Made by a program: the position numbers and the translations under genes | Notes under the pieces: model-generated | The model's input: the letters and a program-made list of their open reading frames with translations, nothing else | What the model was told of the DNA's origin: nothing | The model's database searches: none | Assembly (NCBI GenBank): GCA_949287505.1 | Contig: CASEGX010000045.1 | Coordinates: 1 to 61,953 of the forward strand | DNA: 61,953 nucleotides | Origin: an uncultured Spirochaetales bacterium | GTDB lineage: Bacteria; Spirochaetota; Spirochaetia; Sphaerochaetales; Sphaerochaetaceae | Direction: 5' to 3' | Part shown: piece after piece, positions 26,408 to 35,026 of the stretch | How the letters are laid out: each line of letters opens with the position of its first letter | How positions within the stretch are numbered: position 1 is the first letter of the stretch

Positions 26408-28834
26408 TCAGAACTTCTCGATATCCATATAGCTTTTTTCATAGCCGCTCTGGCATCTCCAGTCATAAGGTTTGCCATTCAGCTCTGGAACCATATCCTT
26501 TCCGCCTTTGAGTGTGCCATAGGAAAAGTCCTTGACAGAGGCTTCCATTTTATCGGGACAGAAATCTGTTTCCATACTCCTGAAAAGATCCTTGAAGCGC
26601 TCATATGACCCTGTCTCATAGCTGTCAGAACAGCGTATGATGCAGCTCTGTTTCTCTCCGTGAGAGATGATCTCACGCCTCCTGTTCATCCCGCTCATCG
26701 TAAGCTCAGGTACCGATGAGAATCTGATGCCGGCAAATCCGTCTCCTGAGCGCGCAAAGACATTGCAGCCCTCTACTGACCATTCATCATACATCCAGAC
26801 AGGAAGGTATGCATGGATGTATTTCACCACTTCCTTCTCCTCGATATCGAAGAGCAGCATCATGAGTGCCTTGTACTGGATCACAAGTGGCAGTGTACCG
26901 TTTCCAGCCCAGTAAGATGGCCTGTTCTCTCCGCTGAATGCCTTCTCGCCAGGATGGTTTATGAAAAGAGAAGCCTCAGCGCCTATGGTACAGTCCATTA
27001 TATGCTGCTGATGACCATGCCTGAATGGGTGGAAGGACTGTGCGGATGCAAGTATGTATGAAGCAGTCGCTGCACTGTACGTCCAGACATTGTCCACTCC
27101 CTGCACGGATTTCAATATCCTCATCTTCCCCTCAGCGATGATGTCTGCATCATGCTCAGGTGGAATGTAGGATGAGAGCGAGAAGAGGGAAGCGGCCCTG
27201 TTTGAGAGTGTTCCCCATCCTTCTCCATATGCTATGTATGACAAGAATGATGGTTCGTTCAGCTCCTTGGCCTTAACAGTCATTTCATACGCTCTTCCGA
27301 AGGAGGATGACATGATGCCGTGATCTGAATTATCCCTGACGATTGTGAAGGTGTAATCAAGAGCTTCCTTTGCCTTTTCCTTCATATCCTCATCCTCTGC
27401 CGCTTCATAGAGCGAAAAAAGCCCTATCAGATCCACAGGAAAGTAAGTAGCGCTGTTCCATTCCGCATAATGGTAGAGACTGAAGTTCCTGAACCATGTG
27501 AAGAGCCTCGATTTTCCAATGCGCCTCTGTTCAGATCCTTTCCTGCCGCTTACGGTGAAGGTTTCATCAGGGTACAGGATTCCTGCAAGGTACTGTGAGA
27601 CATTGAAAAGGAATGCATGGTTCTCAGAGAAATACCACATTGCATCATTTCCTTTTTCGTCAATCCAGTATCTGAAACCGAGGATAGCTTTCTTTGCTCT
27701 CTCATACAGGTCTTCCGGATAAAGCTTCCTGTCTTTTATAAGGCTCCAAAGAAGCGGTGCAAGCACGAAATCCGCACAGTCCTCCTTTCTTTCAATCTGC
27801 TCAAGAGAGGCCTCGATGCAGCTCTTTGCCTTATCTGTGACGGCTCCCTCCTTTTTCATGATGGCCATTGCCTGATGCACCAGTCCTCCTCCGTATATGG
27901 ATGCGAATCTGATTGCTTCCTCCTTCCTTTGATCAATCGAGCTATGATCCGGAAGCTGCGTGATAGCCTTGGGAGCCTTGTTGTATGGAATGGTTCTCTT
28001 TATCTCCACGCCATCTGCATTGACTCTGAAGATCGCCTTCTCGCTTTTCATATCGTTGAAATAGGGAACCAGCTTCAGCCAGTTCATTCCCCTTTCGATA
28101 TGGAATATAAGCGTTCCCTCTCCAACGCCATCGACCATAAGATCAACAGGCTCGGAGAGCATTGATGTATCGAACTCAGCCTCTATTCCTCCGAAGCAGA
28201 ATGTAGTGCATGTCAGGGATAGGGAGGAGAGGAAGGACTCTGCCTGATGGATGTGCTGCGGCGACGCTTCTGTATCCAATGCCTGGATCACCGGCTGCTC
28301 TCCGCGGTAGATGAAATCGAAATAGAAGAATACATCGCGTTCTGCAAGCTCGTCTGCATATATCTCAACATCATGCCTTCCCTTTGGGAGGTTGAGTGAG
28401 AATTGCCTGACGTGCGGGATATTCCTGTCATATGGGGCGAATGTCAGAGCTTCCTTTCCATCCACCCATAGCTTTATCCCTCCGCATGTTGCCATCTCAA
28501 ACGGGTATTCCCCGTCAGATGGCACCTCAATGCTGCTCCTGAGATATGTCCAGATATGGGTTGTTGTCTTGATTGCGGTCGAGAAATTCACCTTTGAATC
28601 CTCGAACGGAAAGTATATAAAGCTGTATGGACCATCGTATCTCTTTATGTCTTCCAGACTGTGATGGGCGAGAAACCATCTGCGCTGCGGATATACAATC
28701 TGCACATATGCTTCTCCCATGTTCACGGGCGCATAGAAAGATTCAAGCGGTGCCTCGATATCCTTTTTCCCGATTCCAGTATAAAGCCAATGGGAAAGGC
28801 TCTGGCCTTTTCTGATCTCATATTCAAGTTTCAT
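26408..28834 (-). CDS. Uncharacterised protein, probable glycan-active enzyme with helical-toroid domain
   Basis: An 808-residue cytosolic protein (no signal peptide) of no family I can name. Residues about 80-180 look like a beta-sandwich with CGGIKLWVDGKEAL at 117-130 and LPKGRHDVEIYADE, as in sugar-binding modules. Residues about 300-700 are helical and contain conserved-looking SENHAFLF (403-410), AEWNSATYFPVDLIGLF (457-473) and GHQQH clusters; the SENH and EWxSxxY pattern recalls (alpha/alpha)6-barrel glycan hydrolases or lyases. It sits between a sugar-binding protein gene and its permeases, divergent from the latter. TTAGGAGT precedes ATG. Its promoter -10 (TAAAAT) overlaps the TTGCG/CGCAA dyad. 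Confidence 0.65.
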   Translation of the reverse strand: MKLEYEIRKGQSLSHWLYTGIGKKDIEAPLESFYAPVNMGEAYVQIVYPQRRWFLAHHSLEDIKRYDGPYSFIYFPFEDSKVNFSTAIKTTTHIWTYLRSSIEVPSDGEYPFEMATCGGIKLWVDGKEALTFAPYDRNIPHVRQFSLNLPKGRHDVEIYADELAERDVFFYFDFIYRGEQPVIQALDTEASPQHIHQAESFLSSLSLTCTTFCFGGIEAEFDTSMLSEPVDLMVDGVGEGTLIFHIERGMNWLKLVPYFNDMKSEKAIFRVNADGVEIKRTIPYNKAPKAITQLPDHSSIDQRKEEAIRFASIYGGGLVHQAMAIMKKEGAVTDKAKSCIEASLEQIERKEDCADFVLAPLLWSLIKDRKLYPEDLYERAKKAILGFRYWIDEKGNDAMWYFSENHAFLFNVSQYLAGILYPDETFTVSGRKGSEQRRIGKSRLFTWFRNFSLYHYAEWNSATYFPVDLIGLFSLYEAAEDEDMKEKAKEALDYTFTIVRDNSDHGIMSSSFGRAYEMTVKAKELNEPSFLSYIAYGEGWGTLSNRAASLFSLSSYIPPEHDADIIAEGKMRILKSVQGVDNVWTYSAATASYILASAQSFHPFRHGHQQHIMDCTIGAEASLFINHPGEKAFSGENRPSYWAGNGTLPLVIQYKALMMLLFDIEEKEVVKYIHAYLPVWMYDEWSVEGCNVFARSGDGFAGIRFSSVPELTMSGMNRRREIISHGEKQSCIIRCSDSYETGSYERFKDLFRSMETDFCPDKMEASVKDFSYGTLKGGKDMVPELNGKPYDWRCQSGYEKSYMDIEKF

Positions 28835-28878
28835 AATCTGATGATACTCCTAACAGATGTGTCTGAAATGCTATTTTA

Positions 28879-28894
28879 TTGCGGTTTTTCGCAA
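28879..28894. promoter_or_regulatory. Candidate operator in the divergent sugar-transport/CAZyme region
   Basis: Inverted repeat TTGCG-N6-CGCAA. On the minus strand it lies next to a TAAAAT -10 box, suiting repression of the 808-aa gene, and it is about 90 nt upstream of the permease start. It shares its half-site with 24972-24991. Confidence 0.45.
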
Positions 28895-28983
28895 AATATG
28901 CAGTATTTGTTTGCTATCGAAGCAACTATTGTATTGAATGTATGACAGGTTCTGGTAAACTTCATAGGAAAGAGGGAGGTATT

Positions 28984-29871
28984 ATGAGTAGGAAGAAGAA
29001 TCCTTTGGATCGCAACCAGGGCTGGGCTCTGCTTTTCTGCGCTCCTAACATCATTTTCTTCATTATATTCTTCTTGTGGCCTGCAGTAATAGGTCTGTAT
29101 TATTCATTCACCAATTATGATGGATGGCGCAATATGGATTTTGTCGGGCTGGAGAACTATATAAACCTGTTCCATGACAGTCAGTTCTATTCGGTCCTGC
29201 TTAATACATGTCTCTATGTTATCGTATCCGTTCCTCTTGGAATGATTGTTTCCCTTTTCCTCGCGCTCCTTCTTAATGATGAGAAGATAAAAGGGAATGC
29301 GATAACCAGAGTCCTTGTATACTGGCCGACACTGCTTTCCACAATCATGGTCGGTGTCACCTGGAAATGGATCTTCGGTGAGTCATTCGGTGTAATGAAC
29401 TATATCCTGACATCCATGGGAATGGAAGGAGTAGGCTGGTTCTCAAGTCCTGGTCCTGCATTCTGGACAACGATCATCGCGACTGTATGGTCTGGGTGTG
29501 GTGTCAACATGCTGGTTTATCTCGGTGGTATCAAGCAGATACCTGTTGACCTTTATGAGGCCGCTACAATCGATGGTGCGAATGGCTGGCAGAGATTCAG
29601 AAGCATCACGCTTCCTTCGCTCAAACCTGTCACATTCATGATTCTTCTTACATCTACCATCAACGCATTCAAGGTCTTTGCTATGGTCCAGACCCTCACG
29701 AACGGTGGTCCTGGCACATCGACGACCTACATGATTCAGTATATCTATCAGATAGGTTTCACCAGAAACAGGCATGGATATGCTTCTGCAGCTTCTATGA
29801 TTCTTTTCGTCATCCTCCTCATCATCTCATTCGTGCAGACGAGGGTGAATGCTAAGCAGGAGGAGGCCTGA
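28984..29871 (+). CDS. Sugar ABC importer, permease (MalF/UgpA type)
   Basis: A 295-residue permease with six predicted helices: LFCAPNIIFFIIFFLWPAV at the N-terminus, GLENYINLFHDSQFY, and the EAA loop LYEAATIDGANGWQRFRSIT followed by LPSLKPV. The start at 28984 follows GAGGGAGGT; an upstream extension in frame is unlikely. It overlaps none of its neighbours but ends 1 nt before the second permease. No ATPase gene is present in this locus, so it must use an ATPase encoded elsewhere. Confidence 0.93.
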   Translation: MSRKKNPLDRNQGWALLFCAPNIIFFIIFFLWPAVIGLYYSFTNYDGWRNMDFVGLENYINLFHDSQFYSVLLNTCLYVIVSVPLGMIVSLFLALLLNDEKIKGNAITRVLVYWPTLLSTIMVGVTWKWIFGESFGVMNYILTSMGMEGVGWFSSPGPAFWTTIIATVWSGCGVNMLVYLGGIKQIPVDLYEAATIDGANGWQRFRSITLPSLKPVTFMILLTSTINAFKVFAMVQTLTNGGPGTSTTYMIQYIYQIGFTRNRHGYASAASMILFVILLIISFVQTRVNAKQEEA

Positions 29872-29872
29872 T

Positions 29873-30700
29873 ATGATGAAAGTTTCAAAGTCTTCTGTAA
29901 TCGCGAAGACAGTACTGTCCCTGGTATTCGCTCTTATCTGGGTGTTCCCTGTAGCATGGCTCGTGCTTTCGTCATTCAAGCCAGGCTCAGAACTCTTCAC
30001 ATTCCCTCTGACGTTGTTCCCGAAGGACTTCTCTCTCTCAGGATATACTTCAACCTTCTCAAGATATAACGTTTTCCAGGCAACATATAACACAGCATTC
30101 ATTACGCTCTTTGCAACTATCATCACACTCATCATGAGCTGTATGTGTGGTTTTGCCCTTGCAAAGTATCATTATAAGTGGCTCTCTGTATTCTTCATGT
30201 GTATGCTCGCAACGACAATGCTTCCTACAGAGGTCATCATGTCGCCAAGCTTCACGGTCATTCTCAACCTCGGTCTCTATAACTCCCTCTGGGGTGCCAT
30301 CATTCCGACGGTTGGAACCATGACAGGTGTGTTCCTCATGCGGCAATTCTTTATATCGATACCGGATGAGCTTCTTGAGGCAGCAAGGATCGACGGAGCA
30401 AACGAGGGCCGTTCGTTTGTCCAGATCATGGTTCCGCTCTGCCGTAGCCAGATTGCCATCCTTGCAATCTTCTCATTCCGCTGGAGATGGAATGATTACA
30501 TCTGGCCTCTCCTTGCTCTCACGGATCCAAGCAAGTATACGCTGCAGCTTCAGCTGAGAACGCTCAGTGGAGCAGAGGCTGTGGACTGGTCGGCGCTGCT
30601 TTCATTCTCCGTTCTGACAATGATTCCTGTCCTGATTATCTTCATAATCTTCAACAGGCAGATCATGAGCTCAGAAGTCTCAAGTGGTGTCAAAGGATGA
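29873..30700 (+). CDS. Sugar ABC importer, permease (MalG/UgpE type)
   Basis: A 275-residue permease: ALIWVFPVAWLVLSSFKPG near the N-terminus and the EAA loop LLEAARIDGANEGRSFVQIM, followed by VPLCRSQIAIL, the standard MalG signature. Two adjacent ATG codons (29873, 29876) follow AGGAGG; the first is used here. It is the last gene before a strong terminator. Confidence 0.93.
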   Translation: MMKVSKSSVIAKTVLSLVFALIWVFPVAWLVLSSFKPGSELFTFPLTLFPKDFSLSGYTSTFSRYNVFQATYNTAFITLFATIITLIMSCMCGFALAKYHYKWLSVFFMCMLATTMLPTEVIMSPSFTVILNLGLYNSLWGAIIPTVGTMTGVFLMRQFFISIPDELLEAARIDGANEGRSFVQIMVPLCRSQIAILAIFSFRWRWNDYIWPLLALTDPSKYTLQLQLRTLSGAEAVDWSALLSFSVLTMIPVLIIFIIFNRQIMSSEVSSGVKG

Positions 30701-30703
30701 CGG

Positions 30704-30730
30704 GAAGGCCTTCGGGCCTTCTTTTTTTTT
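30704..30730 (+). terminator. Terminator of the sugar permease unit
   Basis: Stem GAAGGCC/GGCCTTC with a TTCG tetraloop followed by nine T. Confidence 0.95.
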
Positions 30731-30732
30731 CT

Positions 30733-30761
30733 TTGTATGCTTCCTTCCGACGTAGTATTCT
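30733..30761 (+). promoter_or_regulatory. Promoter of the dihydropyrimidinase operon, leaderless type
   Basis: TTGTAT (30733-30738) and TATTCT (30756-30761) are 17 nt apart, and the -10 ends 6 nt before the ATG at 30768. The expected transcript start coincides with the start codon, and there is no Shine-Dalgarno sequence. Confidence 0.55.
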
Positions 30762-30767
30762 TAATGT

Positions 30768-32135
30768 ATGAACAACATACTTATTAAGAATGGACTTGTT
30801 GTAGATACAGAATGGATGAGGCATTCCGATATCCTGATTTCCGGATCAAAGATTAAGAGAGTCGCTCCATTTATCGATTATGATACACTGCCGCCGGATA
30901 CGACGGTTGTGAGAGCCGATGGACTGTGTGTGCTTCCCGGCATCATCGATGCGCACACGCATTATCATCTCGTGTCGCGCGGTACTGTTACGGCTGATTC
31001 CTTCAGGGAAGGGTCAAGGCTTGCCGCATTCGGTGGTGTCACGACTGTTGTTGATTTTGCTGATGACAACAAGGTCTCCCTTCTTGATTCACTCCACCAG
31101 AGACGCAAGGAAATGGTTCCGATGGCCATTGACTATGCCCTGCATCAGGGAGTGTATAAGTATCGCAGTGATATAAAGAAAGAGCTGGAATCCATCAAAA
31201 GAGCCGGTGTGGGCACTCTGAAGATATTCACAACCTACAAGGATGTCGGCTATCTTGTCGACAACCGTGATGAGCTGAAGAGCATATTCAAGGATGCAAA
31301 GGATCTGGGGCTTATGGTCACCGTGCATTGCGAGGATGATGAGATAATCTCCACCATCTCTGCTTCCTGGAAGGGCACGTACAAGCCCATAGATCATGCT
31401 TCTCTCCGTCCTGCAGAGGCAGAGGCTAAGGCAATTGAGTATGTGGGTAATATCGCAGGAGAACTCGGAATGCCTGTCTATATTGTTCACCTTTCCTCGA
31501 AGAAGGGGCTTGAAGCTGTAAGGCAGCTGAGAATGAATGGAGTCAAGGTATTTGTCGAAACGACTCCGCACTATCTTTTCCTCACAAAGGAGAAACTTGA
31601 AGGTGCTGATGGCCCGCTTTATGTCATGACGCCTCCGCTGCGTAGCGCTGAGGATAACGAGGCTCTGCAGGAGGCGCTTGTGAACGGCGAGATACAGGTT
31701 GTCGCAACGGACCACTGCTCATTTACCAGAGAGCAGAAGCTGGAGAGCGATGACTGCAGGACAATATATCCCGGAATTCCCGGAACGGAGGAGATGCTTC
31801 CGCTGATCCATACGTTTGCTCTCACAAGCGGAAAGCTTTCCCTTTCCCAGATTGTGAACCTCCTTTCAACAGGACCTGCCAAGCTCTTCGGGCTCTATCC
31901 GGAGAAGGGATCGCTGGAAGTCGGAACCGATGCGGACATAACGATATTCGATCCTGACTGCAGCTGGACGATAAGCAAGGATACAATCCATTCGGCCTCC
32001 GGATACTCTGCATATGAGGGTTTCAATGTTACAGGAAAGGTCATAATGACATATCTCCGCGGACGTCTCATCATGGGTGATGACATCTACCTCGGTCTTA
32101 ACGGGGACGGCAGATTCCTGAGGGCGAAACGATGA
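30768..32135 (+). CDS. Dihydropyrimidinase / D-hydantoinase-type amidohydrolase
   Basis: A 455-residue cyclic amidohydrolase. The metal site is complete: DAHTHYH (D61, H63, H65), LKIFTTYK with the carboxylated lysine K152, VHCEDD (H187), VHLSS (H241) and ATDHCSF (D315). These enzymes open dihydrouracil, hydantoins or related cyclic ureides; allantoinase is a close alternative, but the FTTYK and HCEDD context fits dihydropyrimidinase. It is the first gene of a tight five-gene operon and overlaps the next gene by 4 nt. No dihydropyrimidine dehydrogenase or ureidopropionase is in the window. Confidence 0.85.
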   Translation: MNNILIKNGLVVDTEWMRHSDILISGSKIKRVAPFIDYDTLPPDTTVVRADGLCVLPGIIDAHTHYHLVSRGTVTADSFREGSRLAAFGGVTTVVDFADDNKVSLLDSLHQRRKEMVPMAIDYALHQGVYKYRSDIKKELESIKRAGVGTLKIFTTYKDVGYLVDNRDELKSIFKDAKDLGLMVTVHCEDDEIISTISASWKGTYKPIDHASLRPAEAEAKAIEYVGNIAGELGMPVYIVHLSSKKGLEAVRQLRMNGVKVFVETTPHYLFLTKEKLEGADGPLYVMTPPLRSAEDNEALQEALVNGEIQVVATDHCSFTREQKLESDDCRTIYPGIPGTEEMLPLIHTFALTSGKLSLSQIVNLLSTGPAKLFGLYPEKGSLEVGTDADITIFDPDCSWTISKDTIHSASGYSAYEGFNVTGKVIMTYLRGRLIMGDDIYLGLNGDGRFLRAKR

Positions 32136-33268
32136 TCAGGGCGCTTCTTTTCGATATGGATGGAGTCCTTGCAGATTCTGAGGGAATCTCGCTGGATATA
32201 GGAATTGCCTATTTCGCTTCCATCGGCGTCCATGCCGACAGGACCTCATTCAGTTCTGCAATCGGGTGCGGGGAACGTACTTTCTTCGACAAGACAGCTT
32301 CTCTGCTGGGACTCTCCGGACCTCCATACTGCTATGATGATGCCTCTGCGTTTTTCCGGAAGGAGTATACAGAGAGGATAAAGAACCTTTCCATTTCACT
32401 TCCCGGTGCCGGTATCGTCAGGGCCGCTCATGAGCGCGGCATTCTCACAGCTCTCTGCTCCTCAGCTCCGGAGTGGAAAGTCTTTGCAAACATAGAGGCA
32501 GCTGGTCTTGAGCGCAGTGATTTCGATTTCATAGCCACGGGAAAGGACATAAAACGCAATAAGCCGGAGAAGGATATCTATGCCCTTGCGCTCATTGCTT
32601 TGGGTGTGGATGCCTCAGAAGCTGTTGTGTTTGAGGATGCGGCAGGAGGAATCGAGAGCGGTAAGAGAGCCGGATGCCGCGTTGTCTCCATGGAGACGAC
32701 GATAGGAAAGGAAGAGGCAGAGAGAGCCGGTGCTGATGCAGTAATAAAGGATCTCTCCTCAATTCCTTCCTTCCATGATTCTGGGGAACTTGAGTCATTC
32801 CTGTTTGCAAAGAGTCTTCCACCTAAGCGCTATGGTGCTGTCATGATAAAGCCATGCGGAAAGGGATGCAGTGAGAACATCCTCATAGAGGAGGCAAGGA
32901 AGGCGTGGGAACACGGTTATGCTCCATACTCAGGTTTCCGTGTCGGGGCTGCACTTGTCTCTGCGGCCACAGGAAGAATCTATTCCGGCTGCAATGTCGA
33001 GAACTCCTCCTATGGAGCCACTATCTGTGCAGAGCGCAATGCGATTACGACAGCAGTTGCAAATGAAGGTGCGGTAGGAATTGATACGATAGTTGTCTAT
33101 TCTGATGACGATCCCCCGGCCCCGCCATGCGCTGTATGCCTGCAGGTGCTCTCAGAGTTCTCCTCTCCTGATACTTCTGTGGTGCTTGTCACGCCCAATA
33201 CAGAACCCGTGAGATATAAATTCTCCCAGCTGTTGCCGATGCCTTTTATTTTCCCTACAATGCGATAA
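32132..33268 (+). CDS. HAD phosphatase-cytidine deaminase fusion
   Basis: A 378-residue two-domain protein. Residues 1-225 are a beta-phosphoglucomutase-like HAD domain: FDMDGVLADSEG (motif I D8, D10), TALCSSAPEW (motif II), KDIKRNKPEKDIY (lysine) and VVFEDAAGGIESG (motif IV). After a linker, residues about 245-378 are a cytidine deaminase: YSGFRVGAAL, GCNVENSSYG, the zinc and catalytic site CAERNA (C299, E301) and PPCAVCLQ (C333, C336). Both active sites are intact. Together they could dephosphorylate a nucleotide and deaminate the nucleoside, or act on separate steps of pyrimidine salvage. It overlaps the dihydropyrimidinase gene. Confidence 0.9.
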   Translation: MIRALLFDMDGVLADSEGISLDIGIAYFASIGVHADRTSFSSAIGCGERTFFDKTASLLGLSGPPYCYDDASAFFRKEYTERIKNLSISLPGAGIVRAAHERGILTALCSSAPEWKVFANIEAAGLERSDFDFIATGKDIKRNKPEKDIYALALIALGVDASEAVVFEDAAGGIESGKRAGCRVVSMETTIGKEEAERAGADAVIKDLSSIPSFHDSGELESFLFAKSLPPKRYGAVMIKPCGKGCSENILIEEARKAWEHGYAPYSGFRVGAALVSAATGRIYSGCNVENSSYGATICAERNAITTAVANEGAVGIDTIVVYSDDDPPAPPCAVCLQVLSEFSSPDTSVVLVTPNTEPVRYKFSQLLPMPFIFPTMR

Positions 33269-33269
33269 A

Positions 33270-34526
33270 ATGCGGAAAATAGCACTGGCACTTGCAATAT
33301 TGACTCTGTTCCTTTCGTGTACGAGCACAAAGGCTTTTATCTCACCATCTTTCTCCTCTCCGGAAATCCCTGTTGAGGAGAAGCTTCTGTCCCTTGAGGC
33401 ACGTCATGTGAAGGTTCCGGAACCGGAGATTTATTTTGATGGGGCTGTATGGCTTGAGAGATTCACGGAGCTTGTCACGGAGGCGGAGGATTATATACTC
33501 ATAACCACATTCCTCGGCTCCGACTGTCCTGAACTGGAAGGTCTTTATCATGCTCTCATGGAAGCGGCCGGAAGAGGAGTGAGAGTCTATTTCATCATGG
33601 ACGGGCTTTCCTCTTTCGATATGACTGAGTCCAGGAATTATATGACACCTCTGTATTTTCTGCGCCGCGGAGGAGTGCATCTTACGGAGTACAATCCTGT
33701 CACTGTAACGCATCTTTTCAATCCAGCGAGCATTATCATCCGCGACCACCGGAAGATGCTTGTTGTTGACGGGAAGGCTGCCGCAGTTGGTGGCATGAAT
33801 ATGAATTACATCTCGATGGGCGCGGGGGAGGGAAAGACTCAGCGTGACAGCATGTATCTTTTCTTCTCTCCATCCCTCGCATCTGCTCTGACTGATGAAT
33901 TTGTGTCAATCTGGAATGATTCGAGCGTCGAGAAAATAAAGCGTGAGGATTTTTCATCCTATACAGCAGCAGATGATGGCTATGATGCCTATCTCGTGCC
34001 CTCCGAAGGTGTTGCTGGAATGTATGCCTCTCTTTTTGGCAGCGCCGAGAGAAGTGTCCTGCTCTTCCCGTATCTTCCGGCTCTCGATGGCAACATGAAA
34101 GAATGCGTACATGCTGCTGTGGAGCGGGGTGTTGATGTGAAGATGGTGATGCCTGTTGATCTGAGAGGATATGCTGCAAGCGGTATCTATCAGGGTCTTC
34201 CTTCTCTGCTTGAGGATACCGGAGCTTCGGTCTATCTCACGATATATGACGAAAATGGGGAGATATTGCCGCTTCTGCATGAGAAACTCATGATTGTCGA
34301 CTCGCGCTATGTTGTCATCGGCTCTGCGAATTTCAATTACCGCTCAATGACGCTGTCAAAAGAACTTGCATTTGTCATCGACTCTCCCTCCCTTGCCGCC
34401 TCTCTTGAGAAGCATGCTGCAGAAATTGCAGAGTATGCCACGCATGTAAGTCCAGAAGAGGCTGAGAGGCTCAAGAAGGAAGAGGGAAACATATTCGCAT
34501 ATCTCTTCACATTCTTCGGAGGCTGA
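33270..34526 (+). CDS. Phospholipase D-like lipoprotein (cardiolipin-synthase type)
   Basis: A 418-residue protein with a lipoprotein signal (LALAILTLFLSC, cysteine near residue 16). It has two HKD motifs: DHRKMLVVDGKAAAVGGMN in the first half and LHEKLMIVDSRYVVIGSANF in the second, both with the His-x-Lys-x4-Asp triad. This is the bacterial cardiolipin synthase/PLD architecture, which transfers or hydrolyses phosphatidyl groups, but the lipid anchor places it outside the inner membrane rather than in the usual N-terminal helix topology. The ATG is 1 nt after the previous stop, so it is operonic. Confidence 0.88.
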   Translation: MRKIALALAILTLFLSCTSTKAFISPSFSSPEIPVEEKLLSLEARHVKVPEPEIYFDGAVWLERFTELVTEAEDYILITTFLGSDCPELEGLYHALMEAAGRGVRVYFIMDGLSSFDMTESRNYMTPLYFLRRGGVHLTEYNPVTVTHLFNPASIIIRDHRKMLVVDGKAAAVGGMNMNYISMGAGEGKTQRDSMYLFFSPSLASALTDEFVSIWNDSSVEKIKREDFSSYTAADDGYDAYLVPSEGVAGMYASLFGSAERSVLLFPYLPALDGNMKECVHAAVERGVDVKMVMPVDLRGYAASGIYQGLPSLLEDTGASVYLTIYDENGEILPLLHEKLMIVDSRYVVIGSANFNYRSMTLSKELAFVIDSPSLAASLEKHAAEIAEYATHVSPEEAERLKKEEGNIFAYLFTFFGG

Positions 34527-34527
34527 T

Positions 34528-35019
34528 ATGAAAAAGATCCTGATACCGCTTTTTCTACTGCTTTCATTATCTCTTTCCGCATCTCCTGAGTTCGGGTACT
34601 CGCTATCTCCTGTGGGAGTCTCCCTTCCTTCCGGAAATTACGGCGGTCTGAATGCCGCTTTCATATTCGCACCATCTGGTGAGAAGCATTATGGGGACAT
34701 AACGCTGTCGGTGGATCTTGCTCCGACTGACCCTTACTTTGAGGGTGTGATGCTTTCTGTCTCGACTCCGCTTTTCAGAGTTCTCAATCATCCGTTCTCC
34801 TGGGCATTCAGCAATCCTGTTGTCTGGGCACCCGTGCTCGGAGCCGGAGTTCAGTATAGGCTCGGGAATGAGTGGAATGTATTCTTCTCTCTCTCCCCGT
34901 TTGTGTTTCAGGAAGTTCATTTTGTCTATGAGCTTTTATCTCCATTCGCATCCTATTCGATAACGCATGAAAGCTGGGGCTGGGGCATATATGTCTTCCG
35001 TTTCTCCTATTTCTTCTGA
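34528..35019 (+). CDS. Exported envelope protein of unknown function
   Basis: A 163-residue protein with a signal sequence (KKILIPLFLLLSLSLSA). The mature part is made of aromatic-rich alternating segments (LSVDLAPTDPYFEGVMLSVS, GWGIYVFRFSYFF) ending in an aromatic residue, as in small outer-membrane beta barrels. No named family is recognised. It starts 1 nt after the PLD gene. Confidence 0.7.
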   Translation: MKKILIPLFLLLSLSLSASPEFGYSLSPVGVSLPSGNYGGLNAAFIFAPSGEKHYGDITLSVDLAPTDPYFEGVMLSVSTPLFRVLNHPFSWAFSNPVVWAPVLGAGVQYRLGNEWNVFFSLSPFVFQEVHFVYELLSPFASYSITHESWGWGIYVFRFSYFF

Positions 35020-35026
35020 GGGTACA

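Noticed and set aside
31089..31715. 208-residue open frame opposite the dihydropyrimidinase gene
   Set aside because: Composition typical of a reverse-strand frame and the plus-strand gene has all metal ligands.
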